Shown here: piece by piece, positions 14,733-22,741 of the stretch
Layout: every line of letters begins with the position of its first letter
How positions within the stretch are numbered: the stretch's first letter is position 1
Assembly (NCBI GenBank): GCA_964432985.1
Contig: CAYSPT010000049.1
Location: 1-38,053 of the forward strand
Length of the DNA: 38,053 nt
Reading direction: 5' to 3'
Origin: CAYSPT01 sp964432985
GTDB lineage: Bacteria; Muiribacteriota; CAYSPT01
Notes under the pieces: generated by a model
Database searches by the model: none
Told to the model about the DNA's origin: nothing
Seen by the model: the letters and a program-made list of their open reading frames with translations, nothing else
Program-made: the position numbers and the translations under genes

Positions 14733-15508
14733 TGGGCATCCCTTTCAACCTTGAGATTGACTTTGTTCACAAATCTTTTGAAAATACACATCCCGCCGGC
14801 CTCGCTCACCACCTCCAGCACCCGTCGCGGTTCACGCGCCACCACTCCCGACAGCCAGGTTACCGGGGTCCCTTCGAATGCTTCCGGTATAAGCGGAGTG
14901 GTCGCCCCGAGCATCACTACCTCGCGGCAGCCGACGGCGGCTTTTAAGAGAGACTCCAGGGTTCCGTTAACCAGGGTGGTGGAAGACAGTATGGCTACGC
15001 TCGATTCCGACAGGACATCAGTGGCCGCAGCCGCTGGAAACACATCCGACGCTTTGCCAGCGTCCATATCTACTACTCTAAGGTGCTTGACAGCCCGACG
15101 AATCGGTTTGATGAGCGGGCCGAAATAGCCGATCATGCCTACTTCGTCTTCCGCGCTCAACGCGATACGCTCGAGCACATCGCCGTTGAGAACATCCTCT
15201 CGCCGATGTATTACGTGGGAAACGGCGGCGTTGACCGTGGCCAGAGCCAGAGCGGATTCGCCGGGATCCGGGGACCCGAGGAATGGCAGCAGGTCCGAAA
15301 CCGCCTTCCCCCTCAGGGGGCGAATGGCCGTGAACCCATGGGCGCTGCAACCGGTCCTCCAGGGAAAGTTGAATGCCACCCCCACTTCTCCGGTTTTTAC
15401 TTCGACCGCCGTGTAGACCTTGCCGATACGGACATCGCCTATCGTGAGCGTCACCGCCCAGCCCATCGAATCCGCTATCCGGTCAATTACCTTCTCACCG
15501 TTTTCCAT
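14729..15508 (-). CDS. DUF364 putative heavy-metal chelation protein, first copy
   Basis: The 259-residue protein has an N-terminal half with WRTGCSAHGF and GSPDPGESALALATVNAAVSH, then a Rossmann-like C-terminal half with VGMIGYFGPLIKPIRR, DVFPAAAATDVLSESSVAILSSTTLVNGTLESLL and VMLGATTPLIPEAF. This pattern is typical of the DUF4213/DUF364 family, thought to bind heavy metals or handle a metal-cofactor intermediate. A second, more divergent member is encoded at 20415-21221 beside ModA. Expression is coupled to mrp by the ATGA overlap. A role in Mo or Cu insertion is an inference from context. Confidence 0.82.
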   Translation of the reverse strand: MENGEKVIDRIADSMGWAVTLTIGDVRIGKVYTAVEVKTGEVGVAFNFPWRTGCSAHGFTAIRPLRGKAVSDLLPFLGSPDPGESALALATVNAAVSHVIHRREDVLNGDVLERIALSAEDEVGMIGYFGPLIKPIRRAVKHLRVVDMDAGKASDVFPAAAATDVLSESSVAILSSTTLVNGTLESLLKAAVGCREVVMLGATTPLIPEAFEGTPVTWLSGVVAREPRRVLEVVSEAGGMCIFKRFVNKVNLKVERDAQ

Positions 15509-15633
15509 TGTTTGACTCCATCCGGAAAAAACATGTACTTCACCATAAGGTCAAAGCGGAGAAACAACCATCCACCTTACTTTCAGCCACGGAATCAAGC
15601 AGGCAGACGGCTGTTTCTCCAGATGCATCCGTT

Positions 15634-16059
15634 TTACTCTTCAGACGGCCCGCTTTCGAGCTCGTTTATCCTCTCCATGATAGCCTTCAGGGAACCCTCG
15701 AAATTCCGGGCTTGCCGTTTGAGCAATTCCAGTTCTTCTTCCACTCCGGGTGGTTCCACCGGTGCGGCAGGCGGTGCCTGCCAGTCCCAGGGAGCTCCCG
15801 GATGTACTCCACCGGCGCGTTCCCGTCCGGGAATCCCGGTGGCGTAGTACCGGTGCCGCCAGCCGAATCCTCCCCTGCCGCGGCCGAACCCGCGGCCCCG
15901 GCCGCCACGGCTCCGGCCACTATGGCCGCTACCACCTCTGAAACCACGGCCCTGAACCGGATTCATATACCCCGGGACGTTGTCTCCGGCACAGAAACCC
16001 GCGGCCCGGCCTGTCATGGGCCCGAATCCATTGGGACCGGTTCCGTCACCATACGGCAT
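15634..16059 (-). CDS. DUF5320 Gly/Arg-rich protein with C-terminal coiled coil
   Basis: It begins MPYGDGTGPNGFGPMTGRAAGFC, the hallmark of DUF5320 proteins, continues with ~45 residues of Gly, Arg and Phe (GRGFRGGSGHSGRSRGGRGR), and ends in a short coiled coil (EEELELLKRQARNFEGSLKAIMERINELE). Length is 141 residues. GGAGGTGAAGGCAT precedes the ATG. Proteins of this type commonly accompany Orp/NifX-like genes in anaerobes; the function is unknown, but the single Cys and glycine-rich N-terminus are conserved features. It is the second gene of the minus-strand ORP operon. Confidence 0.8.
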   Translation of the reverse strand: MPYGDGTGPNGFGPMTGRAAGFCAGDNVPGYMNPVQGRGFRGGSGHSGRSRGGRGRGFGRGRGGFGWRHRYYATGIPGRERAGGVHPGAPWDWQAPPAAPVEPPGVEEELELLKRQARNFEGSLKAIMERINELESGPSEE

Positions 16060-16094
16060 ATGCCTTCACCTCCTTTCGCATTATCCCGAGCCAT

Positions 16095-16475
16095 TCACCA
16101 TCCCGAGCCCCGCCCTTCGCGGTGGCGGCGCCTTCTCCTGCGGCCGCACCCGGGCATGGTGAAGTCTCCTGACATGAGGTCACCGGAAATGAAGGCCTGT
16201 ACGACGTCATCCACATTTCCCGATATCCAGGGGATTACCTTCACTCCGTGAGAGTCCAATTGCTGTAAAAGCGGACGTGACACCGCCCCGCAAACGAGCA
16301 GCTTTGCACCCATTTCGGCAACTTGAGCCGCCTGCCGGGCGGTTACGGAATCAAATAGTGCGTGATTGGATACAGAAACCACGGCCCCTTCTTCTATCTC
16401 GTAAATATTGACCTGGCCGGCCGTATCGAAAAGCGGTGATATCCGTCCATTCCACGCCGCCACTGCCAGCTTCAC
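16095..16475 (-). CDS. Orp-like protein (NifX family) with basic tail
   Basis: A 126-residue NifX-fold protein: MKLAVAAWNGRISPLFDTAGQVNIYEIEEG, then GAKLLVCGAVSRPLLQQLDSHGVKVIPWISGNVDDVVQAFISGDL. The C-terminus adds CGRRRRRRHREGRGSGW, a basic tail absent from the other copies. It starts at GTG 16475; this choice puts GAGGTGATT at the right distance, and the predicted sigma-54 start site is only about 16 bases upstream. First gene of the minus-strand ORP operon. Confidence 0.82.
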   Translation of the reverse strand: MKLAVAAWNGRISPLFDTAGQVNIYEIEEGAVVSVSNHALFDSVTARQAAQVAEMGAKLLVCGAVSRPLLQQLDSHGVKVIPWISGNVDDVVQAFISGDLMSGDFTMPGCGRRRRRRHREGRGSGW

Positions 16476-16502
16476 AGCAATCACCTCTCACCGGAACAGT
16501 CA

Positions 16503-16518
16503 AGCACAACCCATGCCA
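16503..16518 (-). promoter_or_regulatory. Sigma-54 promoter of the minus-strand ORP operon
   Basis: The minus strand reads TGGCATGGGTTGTGCT. It has GG-N10-GC spacing and a short leader to the GTG at 16475. The activator pair at 16585-16631 lies 67-113 bp upstream. Confidence 0.75.
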
Positions 16519-16584
16519 CTTTGGGAAAACACCGTAATAACCTTTTAAAAATGGCGTTTCGGAACTGATATCTCCAGGGCAATA

Positions 16585-16631
16585 TTGCAAAAAAGCAATG
16601 ATGATACACCAGGCATATTGCAAAAACACAA
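16585..16631. promoter_or_regulatory. Shared pair of activator sites between divergent ORP operons
   Basis: TTGCAAAAAAGCAA (16585-16598) is perfect; TTGCAAAAACACAA (16618-16631) has one arm mismatch. Centres are 33 bp apart. The pair serves the promoter at 16503 and possibly the one at 16783, 152 bp away on the other side. Confidence 0.75.
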
Positions 16632-16782
16632 TACTGTCATCTTCCAGTGGAGGAAAACCGGTAGATTTTGCCGGCAAGGCAGTGAAAATTCATTAACGTA
16701 GAGTCTATCTATATGAATGTTCATCTGTCCTGTCAGGGGCTTCTATCAAATCATCTTCCCTTCAGGATAGTTCCAATAAAAC

Positions 16783-16798
16783 AGGCATGGATTATGCA
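16783..16798 (+). promoter_or_regulatory. Sigma-54 promoter of the plus-strand ORP operon
   Basis: AGGCATGGATTATGCA keeps GG-N10-GC; only the first base departs from TGGCA. The predicted start near 16810 precedes the small gene at 16861. Confidence 0.6.
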
Positions 16799-16860
16799 TA
16801 TTACACAGTCAGACAGCACGGCTGTTGATGCCAAACCATTTCACACAGGGAGATTTGCCG

Positions 16861-17118
16861 ATGTTGGAGATCGATCGTTCCAGGTGCACGAACAGCCTGG
16901 TTCCGGCCCGGAGGAGACAGGCTTCAGTTCCTGAGCGCTTCAGAAAGCTCATGGCGAAACCAGCGGTCCGAAAGGCGGCCGGAATGATTGTACCCATTGC
17001 CATGTCCTTACTGGAATACTGGATGAAACGCAGGCTGGGCAGACCGTCGGGAATCAGGGGGAGAGCCTGCGGCGGCGAGAGAGGAATGAGACGGTTCCGG
17101 GGGCGGGGAAAACCTTAG
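16861..17118 (+). CDS. Small basic hypothetical protein
   Basis: An 85-residue Arg-rich protein, not recognised. It opens MLEIDRSRCTNSLVPARRRQ and has one amphipathic or weakly hydrophobic segment (AAGMIVPIAMSLLEYWM) before a Gly/Arg-rich tail. AGGGAG lies eight bases before the ATG. As first gene of the plus-strand ORP operon it occupies the place of small unknown proteins in Desulfovibrio orp operons. It could be a membrane-associated accessory factor; confidence that it is translated is moderate. Confidence 0.5.
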   Translation: MLEIDRSRCTNSLVPARRRQASVPERFRKLMAKPAVRKAAGMIVPIAMSLLEYWMKRRLGRPSGIRGRACGGERGMRRFRGRGKP

Positions 17119-17184
17119 TTGGTGCCATGATGCCATTTACGAGAAAGCCCCGTGAGTTTCATGAGAAGAGGGGAGGTGAAAGAC

Positions 17185-17391
17185 ATGGGTAAAAGAAAAA
17201 AAGACAGAGCCCAGAAAAAAGGCAAGGTGAAAGGAGAACCAGAAGTTTTCATTCCGGAACTGATGGAGGAGAAGAGCCACGAGAAAAACGGTCACTATAT
17301 ATATGTGCACCATGAGGAAACAAGGAAAGTAGGCACCCCCAATGAAAATAGCGGTTACAGCATCCGGCCAATCCCTGGATTCGAGCGTTGA
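17185..17391 (+). CDS. Small charged hypothetical protein overlapping the Orp-like gene
   Basis: 68 residues starting MGKRKKDRAQKKGKVKGEPE, then EVFIPELMEEKSHEKNGHYIYVHHEETRK. A strong ribosome site GGGAGGTGAAAGAC directly precedes the ATG. The last 17 codons overlap the start of the next gene in another frame by 50 bp, which is unusual here; the original stop may have been lost by a small frameshift. Not recognised. Confidence 0.55.
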   Translation: MGKRKKDRAQKKGKVKGEPEVFIPELMEEKSHEKNGHYIYVHHEETRKVGTPNENSGYSIRPIPGFER

Positions 17392-17707
17392 CCCCCGTTT
17401 CGGCCGCTGTCGGTACTTCGTTATGGTAGACACCGAGACCATGGCGGCGGCGGCAGTAGTCAATGGCGGACAGCAGGCCAGCGGAGGAGCGGGGATACAG
17501 GCCGCGCAGCTCGTCCAGGACGAAGGGGCCTCCTGCGTGATAACCGGCAACGTCGGCCCCAACGCCATGAGCCTCCTCAAATCATCCGGTCTCGAAGTGC
17601 GTATCGGCGCTGTGGGAACAGTGCGGGAAGCGGTGGAAGCGTACCTGTCGGGCGGCCTGAGAGAAGCGACGGATGCCACCGTGGCCAGCCACTTCGGGTC
17701 TCGATGA
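17342..17707 (+). CDS. Orp-like protein (NifX family), plus-strand operon copy
   Basis: A 121-residue NifX-fold protein: MKIAVTASGQSLDSSVDPRFGRCRYFVMVDTETM, then QDEGASCVITGNVGPNAMSLLKSSGLEVRIGAVGTVREAVEAYLSGGL. The motif DPRFGRC is the cofactor-binding N-terminal signature of archaeal MTH1175-type and Orp-type proteins. It precedes two MinD/ferredoxin ATPases, as expected for a client of those ATPases. Of the four Orp-like copies this one has the most canonical N-terminus, so it is the best candidate for the true orange protein here. Confidence 0.87.
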   Translation: MKIAVTASGQSLDSSVDPRFGRCRYFVMVDTETMAAAAVVNGGQQASGGAGIQAAQLVQDEGASCVITGNVGPNAMSLLKSSGLEVRIGAVGTVREAVEAYLSGGLREATDATVASHFGSR

Positions 17708-17741
17708 TTATTACAAGCATCGTTAACCATTTAGGAATGCC

Positions 17742-18602
17742 ATGATTATTTCAATTGCCAGCGGTAAGGGGGGCACGGGGAAAACCCTGCTGGCGGCCAG
17801 CCTGGCCAGGGCGGCCGGCAGGGTCACGCTCATCGACTGCGATGTGGAAGAGCCTAACGCGGCGCTGCTTCTTAAACCCGACATCAGCCAGGTGATGACG
17901 GTGACGGTTCCCGTCCCGGCGGCCAACTACCGGCTGTGCACCCTCTGCGGGGAGTGCGCGCGGCAGTGCCGCTACAACGCCCTGGCCGTGGCCGGCGAGA
18001 GAGTTATCTTGTTCAACAATATCTGCCACAGCTGCGGCCTGTGCCGGGAGGTATGCCCGGAAGCCGCCATATCGGAGGAGCAGCGGAGCGTCGGCCTGGC
18101 CAAACGCGGGCAGCGGGGGCAGCTCGATTTTTTATCCGGGGAAATAACGGTGGGCGAAGCACGGGCCACGCCGGTCATATCCTACCTGACGTCCCACCCC
18201 GTTCTCACCGGGCACTCCATCCGCGACTGCCCGCCGGGCACCTCGTGCGCCATGGTGGAAGCCGTCCGGGGAAGTGATTTCTGTATCATGGTTACCGAAC
18301 CGACACCCTTCGGCCGACACGACCTGGAACTGGCCTTAAACGTGGTGCGGACCCTGGGAATCAAGCACGGCGTGGTGGTAAACCGGGACGGGATCTGCGA
18401 TGGGGATTCTCTTAGCTTCTATCGTAACCAGGGAGCGGAAGTTCTCCTGTCGATACCCCATGATATAGAGATCGCCCGGGGGTACGCCCGCGGCAAAACC
18501 CTGGGAGAGGTTGACGGCGCCTGGAACGGCATTCTTTCCGACCTGTTCAGGAAAGTTCTCGACCGGATCAAGACAGGTCTACCCACTACCCGGCAACCGT
18601 AG
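17742..18602 (+). CDS. MinD-superfamily ATPase with inserted 2[4Fe-4S] ferredoxin domain, first copy
   Basis: The 286-residue protein has the deviant Walker A ASGKGGTGKT (6-15) and LIDCDVEEPN (30-39), then an inserted ferredoxin with Cys66/69/72/76 and Cys95/98/101/105, each set ligating a 4Fe-4S cluster. After it come RDCPPGTSCAMVEAV, where this family has DCPPGTSCP-like text, and VTEPTPFGRHDLELAL. In Desulfovibrio vulgaris two proteins of this design are part of the ORP complex. ATP use and electron transfer are probably coupled to cluster assembly on the Orp protein. It is separated from the Orp gene by 34 bp and from the next ATPase by 36 bp. Confidence 0.92.
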   Translation: MIISIASGKGGTGKTLLAASLARAAGRVTLIDCDVEEPNAALLLKPDISQVMTVTVPVPAANYRLCTLCGECARQCRYNALAVAGERVILFNNICHSCGLCREVCPEAAISEEQRSVGLAKRGQRGQLDFLSGEITVGEARATPVISYLTSHPVLTGHSIRDCPPGTSCAMVEAVRGSDFCIMVTEPTPFGRHDLELALNVVRTLGIKHGVVVNRDGICDGDSLSFYRNQGAEVLLSIPHDIEIARGYARGKTLGEVDGAWNGILSDLFRKVLDRIKTGLPTTRQP

Positions 18603-18638
18603 CTCCCTTCGGGGGTTATTAGAAAGGACCGAACATAC

Positions 18639-19508
18639 ATGCGGAAACTGGTGATTGCCAGCGGCAAGGGAGGCACGGGAAAAACCACCGTGGCCTGCTC
18701 ATTCGCCGCCCTGGCCTCTTCGGTCACCATTGCCGACTGCGACGTGGACGCCAGCAACCTCAACGTGCTCCTGAAGGGGGCCCCGGTCAAAGATTCCCCC
18801 TTCATGGCCGGGTACATGGGCGAAGTACTGACCGACCGTTGCACCGGATGCGGCCTCTGCCAGGAAAAATGTCGTTTTTCGGCGGTGTCCATGTCAGACG
18901 GTACCGCCGCCATCGATCCGCTCTATTGCGAGGGGTGCGGGCTCTGTGCTTTCGTGTGCCCCGAGCAGGCAATAAGGATGCGGGAAAAGCAGTCGGGTGT
19001 GGTCTACGAGGCCCGGACCCGGTTTGGCACCCTGGTGTACGCGGAGTTGCTGCCCGGAGAGGGCAATTCCGGGAAACTCGTCACCGAGGTCAGGATGCTG
19101 GCCGAGCAAAGGGCCGCGGACGAAAAGACGGACCTCCTGCTGGTCGATGCCTCCCCGGGTATCGGCTGCCCGGTCATCGCTTCTCTCACCGGGGCTGACC
19201 TGGCCCTGGTGGTGACGGAACCGACGCTTTCCGGAATCCACGATCTGAAGCGGGTGCTGGAGCTGACCCGCCACTTTTCCATCGCTACCTGCGTGTGCGT
19301 GAACAAGGCCGACCTGGACGAGGGCAAAACGCGGGAAACAGAGCGGCTCTGCCGGGAGGGCGGCGTGGAGTACCTCGGCAGCATCCCTTACGACGTGGCC
19401 ATCTACAAGGCCCAGTGCGACGGCCTGTCGGCGGTGGAAATCGCCACGAGCCCGGTAAGAAGCGCTATCGAAAAAATCTGGCAGGCTATCTCGTCCGTTT
19501 TGGCGTGA
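18639..19508 (+). CDS. MinD-superfamily ATPase with inserted 2[4Fe-4S] ferredoxin domain, second copy
   Basis: The 289-residue paralogue of the preceding protein has ASGKGGTGKTT at 7-17, IADCDVDASN, Cys68/71/74/78 and Cys97/100/103/107 in the ferredoxin insertion, then DASPGIGCPVIASLTGADLALVVTEPT. The two ATPases probably form a heterodimer, as adjacent paralogues of this type do. Its last ~100 bp overlap, on the opposite strand, the 3' end of the modA frame. Last gene of the plus-strand ORP operon. Confidence 0.92.
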   Translation: MRKLVIASGKGGTGKTTVACSFAALASSVTIADCDVDASNLNVLLKGAPVKDSPFMAGYMGEVLTDRCTGCGLCQEKCRFSAVSMSDGTAAIDPLYCEGCGLCAFVCPEQAIRMREKQSGVVYEARTRFGTLVYAELLPGEGNSGKLVTEVRMLAEQRAADEKTDLLLVDASPGIGCPVIASLTGADLALVVTEPTLSGIHDLKRVLELTRHFSIATCVCVNKADLDEGKTRETERLCREGGVEYLGSIPYDVAIYKAQCDGLSAVEIATSPVRSAIEKIWQAISSVLA

Positions 19509-20344
19509 CTGGCACCGCTCACGCCACCGTTCAGATCAACGCCGGACTGTTGCCCGGGAGGGATTTGCGGAGGATAGGGATTAAATCCAAACCGAATAAA
19601 AACCTTCCGAGCCGGCGGTGTTTGCAGAAACTCCAGGTAACTGCGTGCCTTATCCGCCATTTTGCATCCATTGACCACGCCGGCCAAAAACGTAATAGGA
19701 GAGTGTGACGTCGCGGGAAAGGTAAAGGCCATTTTTACCTTGTTGCTGGTGGCCGCTTCCGCTGCGAAACAGATACCCGCCCGGCATATCCCTTGCTCCA
19801 CCCTGGCCAAAACAGCGCACACCGTGACTTCCCGCGACGTCCGCTCCTTCATCGCTTCCCACATATTCAGGCTTTGAAAAGCCTCCCTGGCATACATACC
19901 GCAGGGCACCCGGGCGTCCGGGTCGCCCATGGCAACAGGGCCCAGGTCCAAAGCGAGCAAATCGGAGGGGACGGCTGGAACGGAACCGCACGTAACCGGC
20001 ACAATGACGACCAGGGTGCTGGTAAGGATCTTCTTCACCGTGTCCCCTTCAACCAGTCCCTGGTCCACCAGGGCGTCCATGTGGTATTTGTTGGCCGAGA
20101 TGAAGACACCTATGTCCGCCCGGCCCGCAGCCTGCTCTATCTTTCTTCGCAGAACCGCCGCGTTGGTGAAGCAGTGTTCCACCGGCACCCCGGTTTCAGC
20201 GGTGAACAACTCGCTGATTTCACTCACCGGATAGGTGAGCCCGGCAGCGGAGTAAACGGTCAGCGTAGCGGGTTCTCTCACGGGACCGCACCCCGGGAGA
20301 AGAAAGCCTACTAACAGGCAAAGTGAAATGAAGATGTAGTTCAT
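19403..20344 (-). CDS. modA: Molybdate-type ABC substrate-binding lipoprotein
   Basis: A lipoprotein signal (FLLPGCG) precedes LTVYSAAGLTYPVSEISELFTAETG, the family start. Later parts are VLRRKIEQAAGRADIGVFISANKYHMDALVDQGLV, STLVVIVPV and VNGCKMADKARSYLEFLQTPPARKVFIRFGF, as in ModA and related anion-binding proteins. The family normally ends close to that last block; here the frame runs ~50 residues further into the antisense of the second MinD gene, so the true gene end or a lost stop is in question. No ModB or ModC is present in the window. Molybdenum is part of the Desulfovibrio orange-protein cluster, so its place in the regulon makes sense. Tungstate is an alternative substrate. Confidence 0.78.
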   Translation of the reverse strand: MNYIFISLCLLVGFLLPGCGPVREPATLTVYSAAGLTYPVSEISELFTAETGVPVEHCFTNAAVLRRKIEQAAGRADIGVFISANKYHMDALVDQGLVEGDTVKKILTSTLVVIVPVTCGSVPAVPSDLLALDLGPVAMGDPDARVPCGMYAREAFQSLNMWEAMKERTSREVTVCAVLARVEQGICRAGICFAAEAATSNKVKMAFTFPATSHSPITFLAGVVNGCKMADKARSYLEFLQTPPARKVFIRFGFNPYPPQIPPGQQSGVDLNGGVSGASHAKTDEIACQIFSIALLTGLVAISTADRPSHWAL

Positions 20345-20414
20345 GTAATTGCTTTCAACTTCATTACCAGGCCTGAAAACAACGTGTCTGAGAATACTAT
20401 CAGTGGCCGCACTA

Positions 20415-21221
20415 TTAGTGGCCGCACCGGCAATAACGCTCCAGGCTTATGAGCTCGGCGGTCCCGGCCACGGTGACCCCGTAGAAAACCACCGGTTTCT
20501 CCCCGGCCGCGGCCAGGATGTCTCCCATGGTGTTGTTGACAATGCTCGACCCGGTGGCCAGGATGACATCGCACCACCGGGCGGCCGCTTCCAGGTCGTC
20601 GCGGCCATGAAGTATCGTCTGTCCGTACTTCTCCTGTCCGACATTCCCGGGATCGAGATCGAGAACCTTCAGTTCGAAGTGGTGGCGGAGGTGATCGACC
20701 ATGGCCGGCTGCAGTCCCACTATCGCGATCTTGGGATTACCGTAGCGCTCCTTCATGTAGTCGGGAAGTTGGCTGGCGCACTCCTCCGGCTCCTCGTCCC
20801 GGCAGTGGACCGTGTCGTCCACTCGGCCCAACTTCCTGAGAAATGCGTTCAGGGTAGCGATGAAGATTGCCCGTTTCCAATCTCCCCCATCCTCCGGCGA
20901 GGCGGCGAGATCCAGCGAAAAAATCTCACTGAGCGTGCCGGCAAAATCTCCCGGCTGCCCGGTGAACGCATGGCCGCGGCTGCCCAGCACCTCCGCTTCC
21001 ACGATGGATTCCTTGCCGAAAAGCAATGGGAAATCCGTACGTTTCGGCTTCCCGATAGCCTCCTCTGGCTTCAACGTCCGCAGGCGGGCGTTCACGGTAA
21101 TCCTGGTGTCGCCCAGTCCGCTTTCCCAAAGCAGGGCCAGGGCCTCGTTTCTCACGTGCTCGATAAAGTAATTATGCTGATTCACGCCTTTCGGCTTGTT
21201 CATGCCGTCCTGCTGACTCAT
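20415..21221 (-). CDS. DUF364 putative heavy-metal chelation protein, second copy
   Basis: A 268-residue protein. The C-terminal half has the family's Rossmann-like pattern: KIAIVGLQPAMVDHLRHHFELKVLDLDPGNVG, CDVILATGSSIVNNTMGDIL and the closing VVFYGVTVAGTAELISLERYCRCGH. The N-terminal half includes FTGQPGDFAGTLSEIFSLDLA. It shares family, not close identity, with the protein at 14729-15508. The start ATG overlaps the polyferredoxin stop (TAATG), so it is the second gene of that operon, followed by modA after 70 bp. A Mo- or metal-handling role is inferred. Confidence 0.78.
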   Translation of the reverse strand: MSQQDGMNKPKGVNQHNYFIEHVRNEALALLWESGLGDTRITVNARLRTLKPEEAIGKPKRTDFPLLFGKESIVEAEVLGSRGHAFTGQPGDFAGTLSEIFSLDLAASPEDGGDWKRAIFIATLNAFLRKLGRVDDTVHCRDEEPEECASQLPDYMKERYGNPKIAIVGLQPAMVDHLRHHFELKVLDLDPGNVGQEKYGQTILHGRDDLEAAARWCDVILATGSSIVNNTMGDILAAAGEKPVVFYGVTVAGTAELISLERYCRCGH

Positions 21222-22414
21222 TATTTATCATCCATTTCAATGGTATTACTGCTCTTCCCACTCTTTTCTTTCTTGAAGACGGACGCATAGGTTATAGCAT
21301 CCACCGGGCACACATTCAAGCACCGGGTGCAGCTGTAACAGTCCGCCGGGAAGACCCTGCCGTTAATCATCCCCCGGGCGGCTTCCAGAGGGCAGGCGCT
21401 GATACAGGCGCCGCATTCAGTGCAGACGTTCTTATCGATTTGAACCCGGATGAGGCTGAACCGCTCTGCTATCCATGAACCGAATCCAAACGGGCAGATG
21501 AGCTGGCAGAAAGGACGGTACACCAGGAAAGACCCCAGGATTGCCAGGATGACCGTCAGCAGAATGCTGAAGCTTTCGAAATCCTGGTTGAACAGGTTGA
21601 AGGGATTGACGTAGTGATAGATGACCGTTCCCTTGCGCCCTCCGATGAGCCCGAATAAAAAGAGCAGCATGACTGCAAATAGACCGGCACGGATCGCGTT
21701 CGTCACCACAAACGGGAGCTTCTTCTGCTTGATTCCCTTCAGGATGGGAATGGTATACACCAGCTCCTGCAAGGCACCAAAGGGACATGCCCAACCACAG
21801 ATCATCTTGTTGCCTACCATGGCGAGCGCTATGAAGAAGAGAAAAGCCAGCACCTTGCTCCATGGATCGGGATACAACCCCACCATCGACTTGAAGACCT
21901 TGACGATACCTTCCATGGGATTGGGTGATTTTCCCAGGAGAAAGCCGGTGAAAATCACGGACAGGGCGAGAAAGATAATGTAGACAGTCCGCGGGTACCA
22001 TTCACGGCGGTGCTCCATACCGGAGCGGTCCGGTCGTCCCAGGACGGTGAGAAAAACGAGTCCACCGAGTACGAGCGCCGCGAATACGAAGTACTTGAGG
22101 GCCGTATCACGGTGAGAAAGGAGATGCTGCGTGACATGGTGCAGCTTTTCAGGAGTTACGCCCAGGGCCCCGAGAGGCTTTCTCTTGGAAACATCGAGCG
22201 GCAGGTCGAGCTCGCGGGCCAGTGCTTTACCGGTGACGTTCAGCCGGGGGGCTATATCCTTGATGGACATGGCGACACTGAACTCGTCCGCCGTCCCGGG
22301 TTTTTCAACCGGATTCAAAATAATACCGGCCCCGATGATGATTATAATGCTGACAACCGTTCCCCAGAGCCAACCCCGCTGCCTGACCGACAGCTGTGAA
22401 AACCAACGACGCAT
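21221..22414 (-). CDS. NapH/YccM-like membrane polyferredoxin
   Basis: About five transmembrane segments carry two NapH-style cytoplasmic Cys motifs, CGWACPFGALQE and CQLICPFGFGSW, followed by a C-terminal 2[4Fe-4S] ferredoxin (CTECGACISACP and CYSCTRCLNVCP). An N-terminal extension after the first membrane segment (residues ~50-110) is periplasmic and unrecognised. Such proteins move electrons from the quinone pool or a membrane donor to soluble partners. I chose ATG 22414 because GGGAGTGAT precedes it; the longer frame to 22450 would begin upstream of the predicted sigma-54 start site near 22446. First gene of an operon with the second DUF364 protein and ModA; it may supply electrons for cluster assembly. 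Confidence 0.87.
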   Translation of the reverse strand: MRRWFSQLSVRQRGWLWGTVVSIIIIIGAGIILNPVEKPGTADEFSVAMSIKDIAPRLNVTGKALARELDLPLDVSKRKPLGALGVTPEKLHHVTQHLLSHRDTALKYFVFAALVLGGLVFLTVLGRPDRSGMEHRREWYPRTVYIIFLALSVIFTGFLLGKSPNPMEGIVKVFKSMVGLYPDPWSKVLAFLFFIALAMVGNKMICGWACPFGALQELVYTIPILKGIKQKKLPFVVTNAIRAGLFAVMLLFLFGLIGGRKGTVIYHYVNPFNLFNQDFESFSILLTVILAILGSFLVYRPFCQLICPFGFGSWIAERFSLIRVQIDKNVCTECGACISACPLEAARGMINGRVFPADCYSCTRCLNVCPVDAITYASVFKKEKSGKSSNTIEMDDK

Positions 22415-22456
22415 TTCTATAATCACTCCCAATGAATTTGCATTACTCAAATCAAA

Positions 22457-22472
22457 AGCTAGATCCGTGCCA
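22457..22472 (-). promoter_or_regulatory. Sigma-54 promoter of the polyferredoxin-DUF364-modA operon
   Basis: The minus strand reads TGGCACGGATCTAGCT: a perfect -24 box, and GC in place at -12. The activator pair lies 124-170 bp upstream. Confidence 0.7.
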
Positions 22473-22595
22473 ATTTCACCACAGCTTTAATAATAAGAAA
22501 TCAGGCAACTGTTGTTTCTGGCTCCCAGCCTATTCACATGAATACGACCGTTGAGGAAACTGCAACAAAAGAGACTGAAAGCACTTGTTAAGATA

Positions 22596-22642
22596 TTGCA
22601 TTATCGCAATAGTCATACACCCAATCTATTGCACATTTGCAC
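22596..22642. promoter_or_regulatory. Shared activator pair between polyferredoxin and NifU operons
   Basis: TTGCATTATCGCAA (22596-22609) is perfect; TTGCACATTTGCAC (22629-22642) has one arm mismatch. Centres are 33 bp apart. Divergent sigma-54 promoters flank the pair at 22457 and 22726. Confidence 0.75.
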
Positions 22643-22725
22643 GGCAACAGTTTCTGCTGGTCAAACGTACAGTGATAATCCTGGTTTGAAAGCAGTAGTG
22701 CACCATTCAAACAGTCTATGGTGAA

Positions 22726-22741
22726 AGGCATACTTCTTGCT
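22726..22741 (+). promoter_or_regulatory. Sigma-54 promoter of the NifU-like gene
   Basis: AGGCATACTTCTTGCT has GG-N10-GC and the consensus -12 box TTGCT. The predicted start is near 22753, leaving a ~120-base leader. Confidence 0.65.

Noticed and set aside
13896..15128. Long plus-strand open frame over mrp and the DUF364 gene
   Set aside because: Antisense of two recognised genes; composition artefact.
20349..21290. Plus-strand frame over the second DUF364 gene
   Set aside because: Antisense shadow; no ribosome site and no family resemblance.
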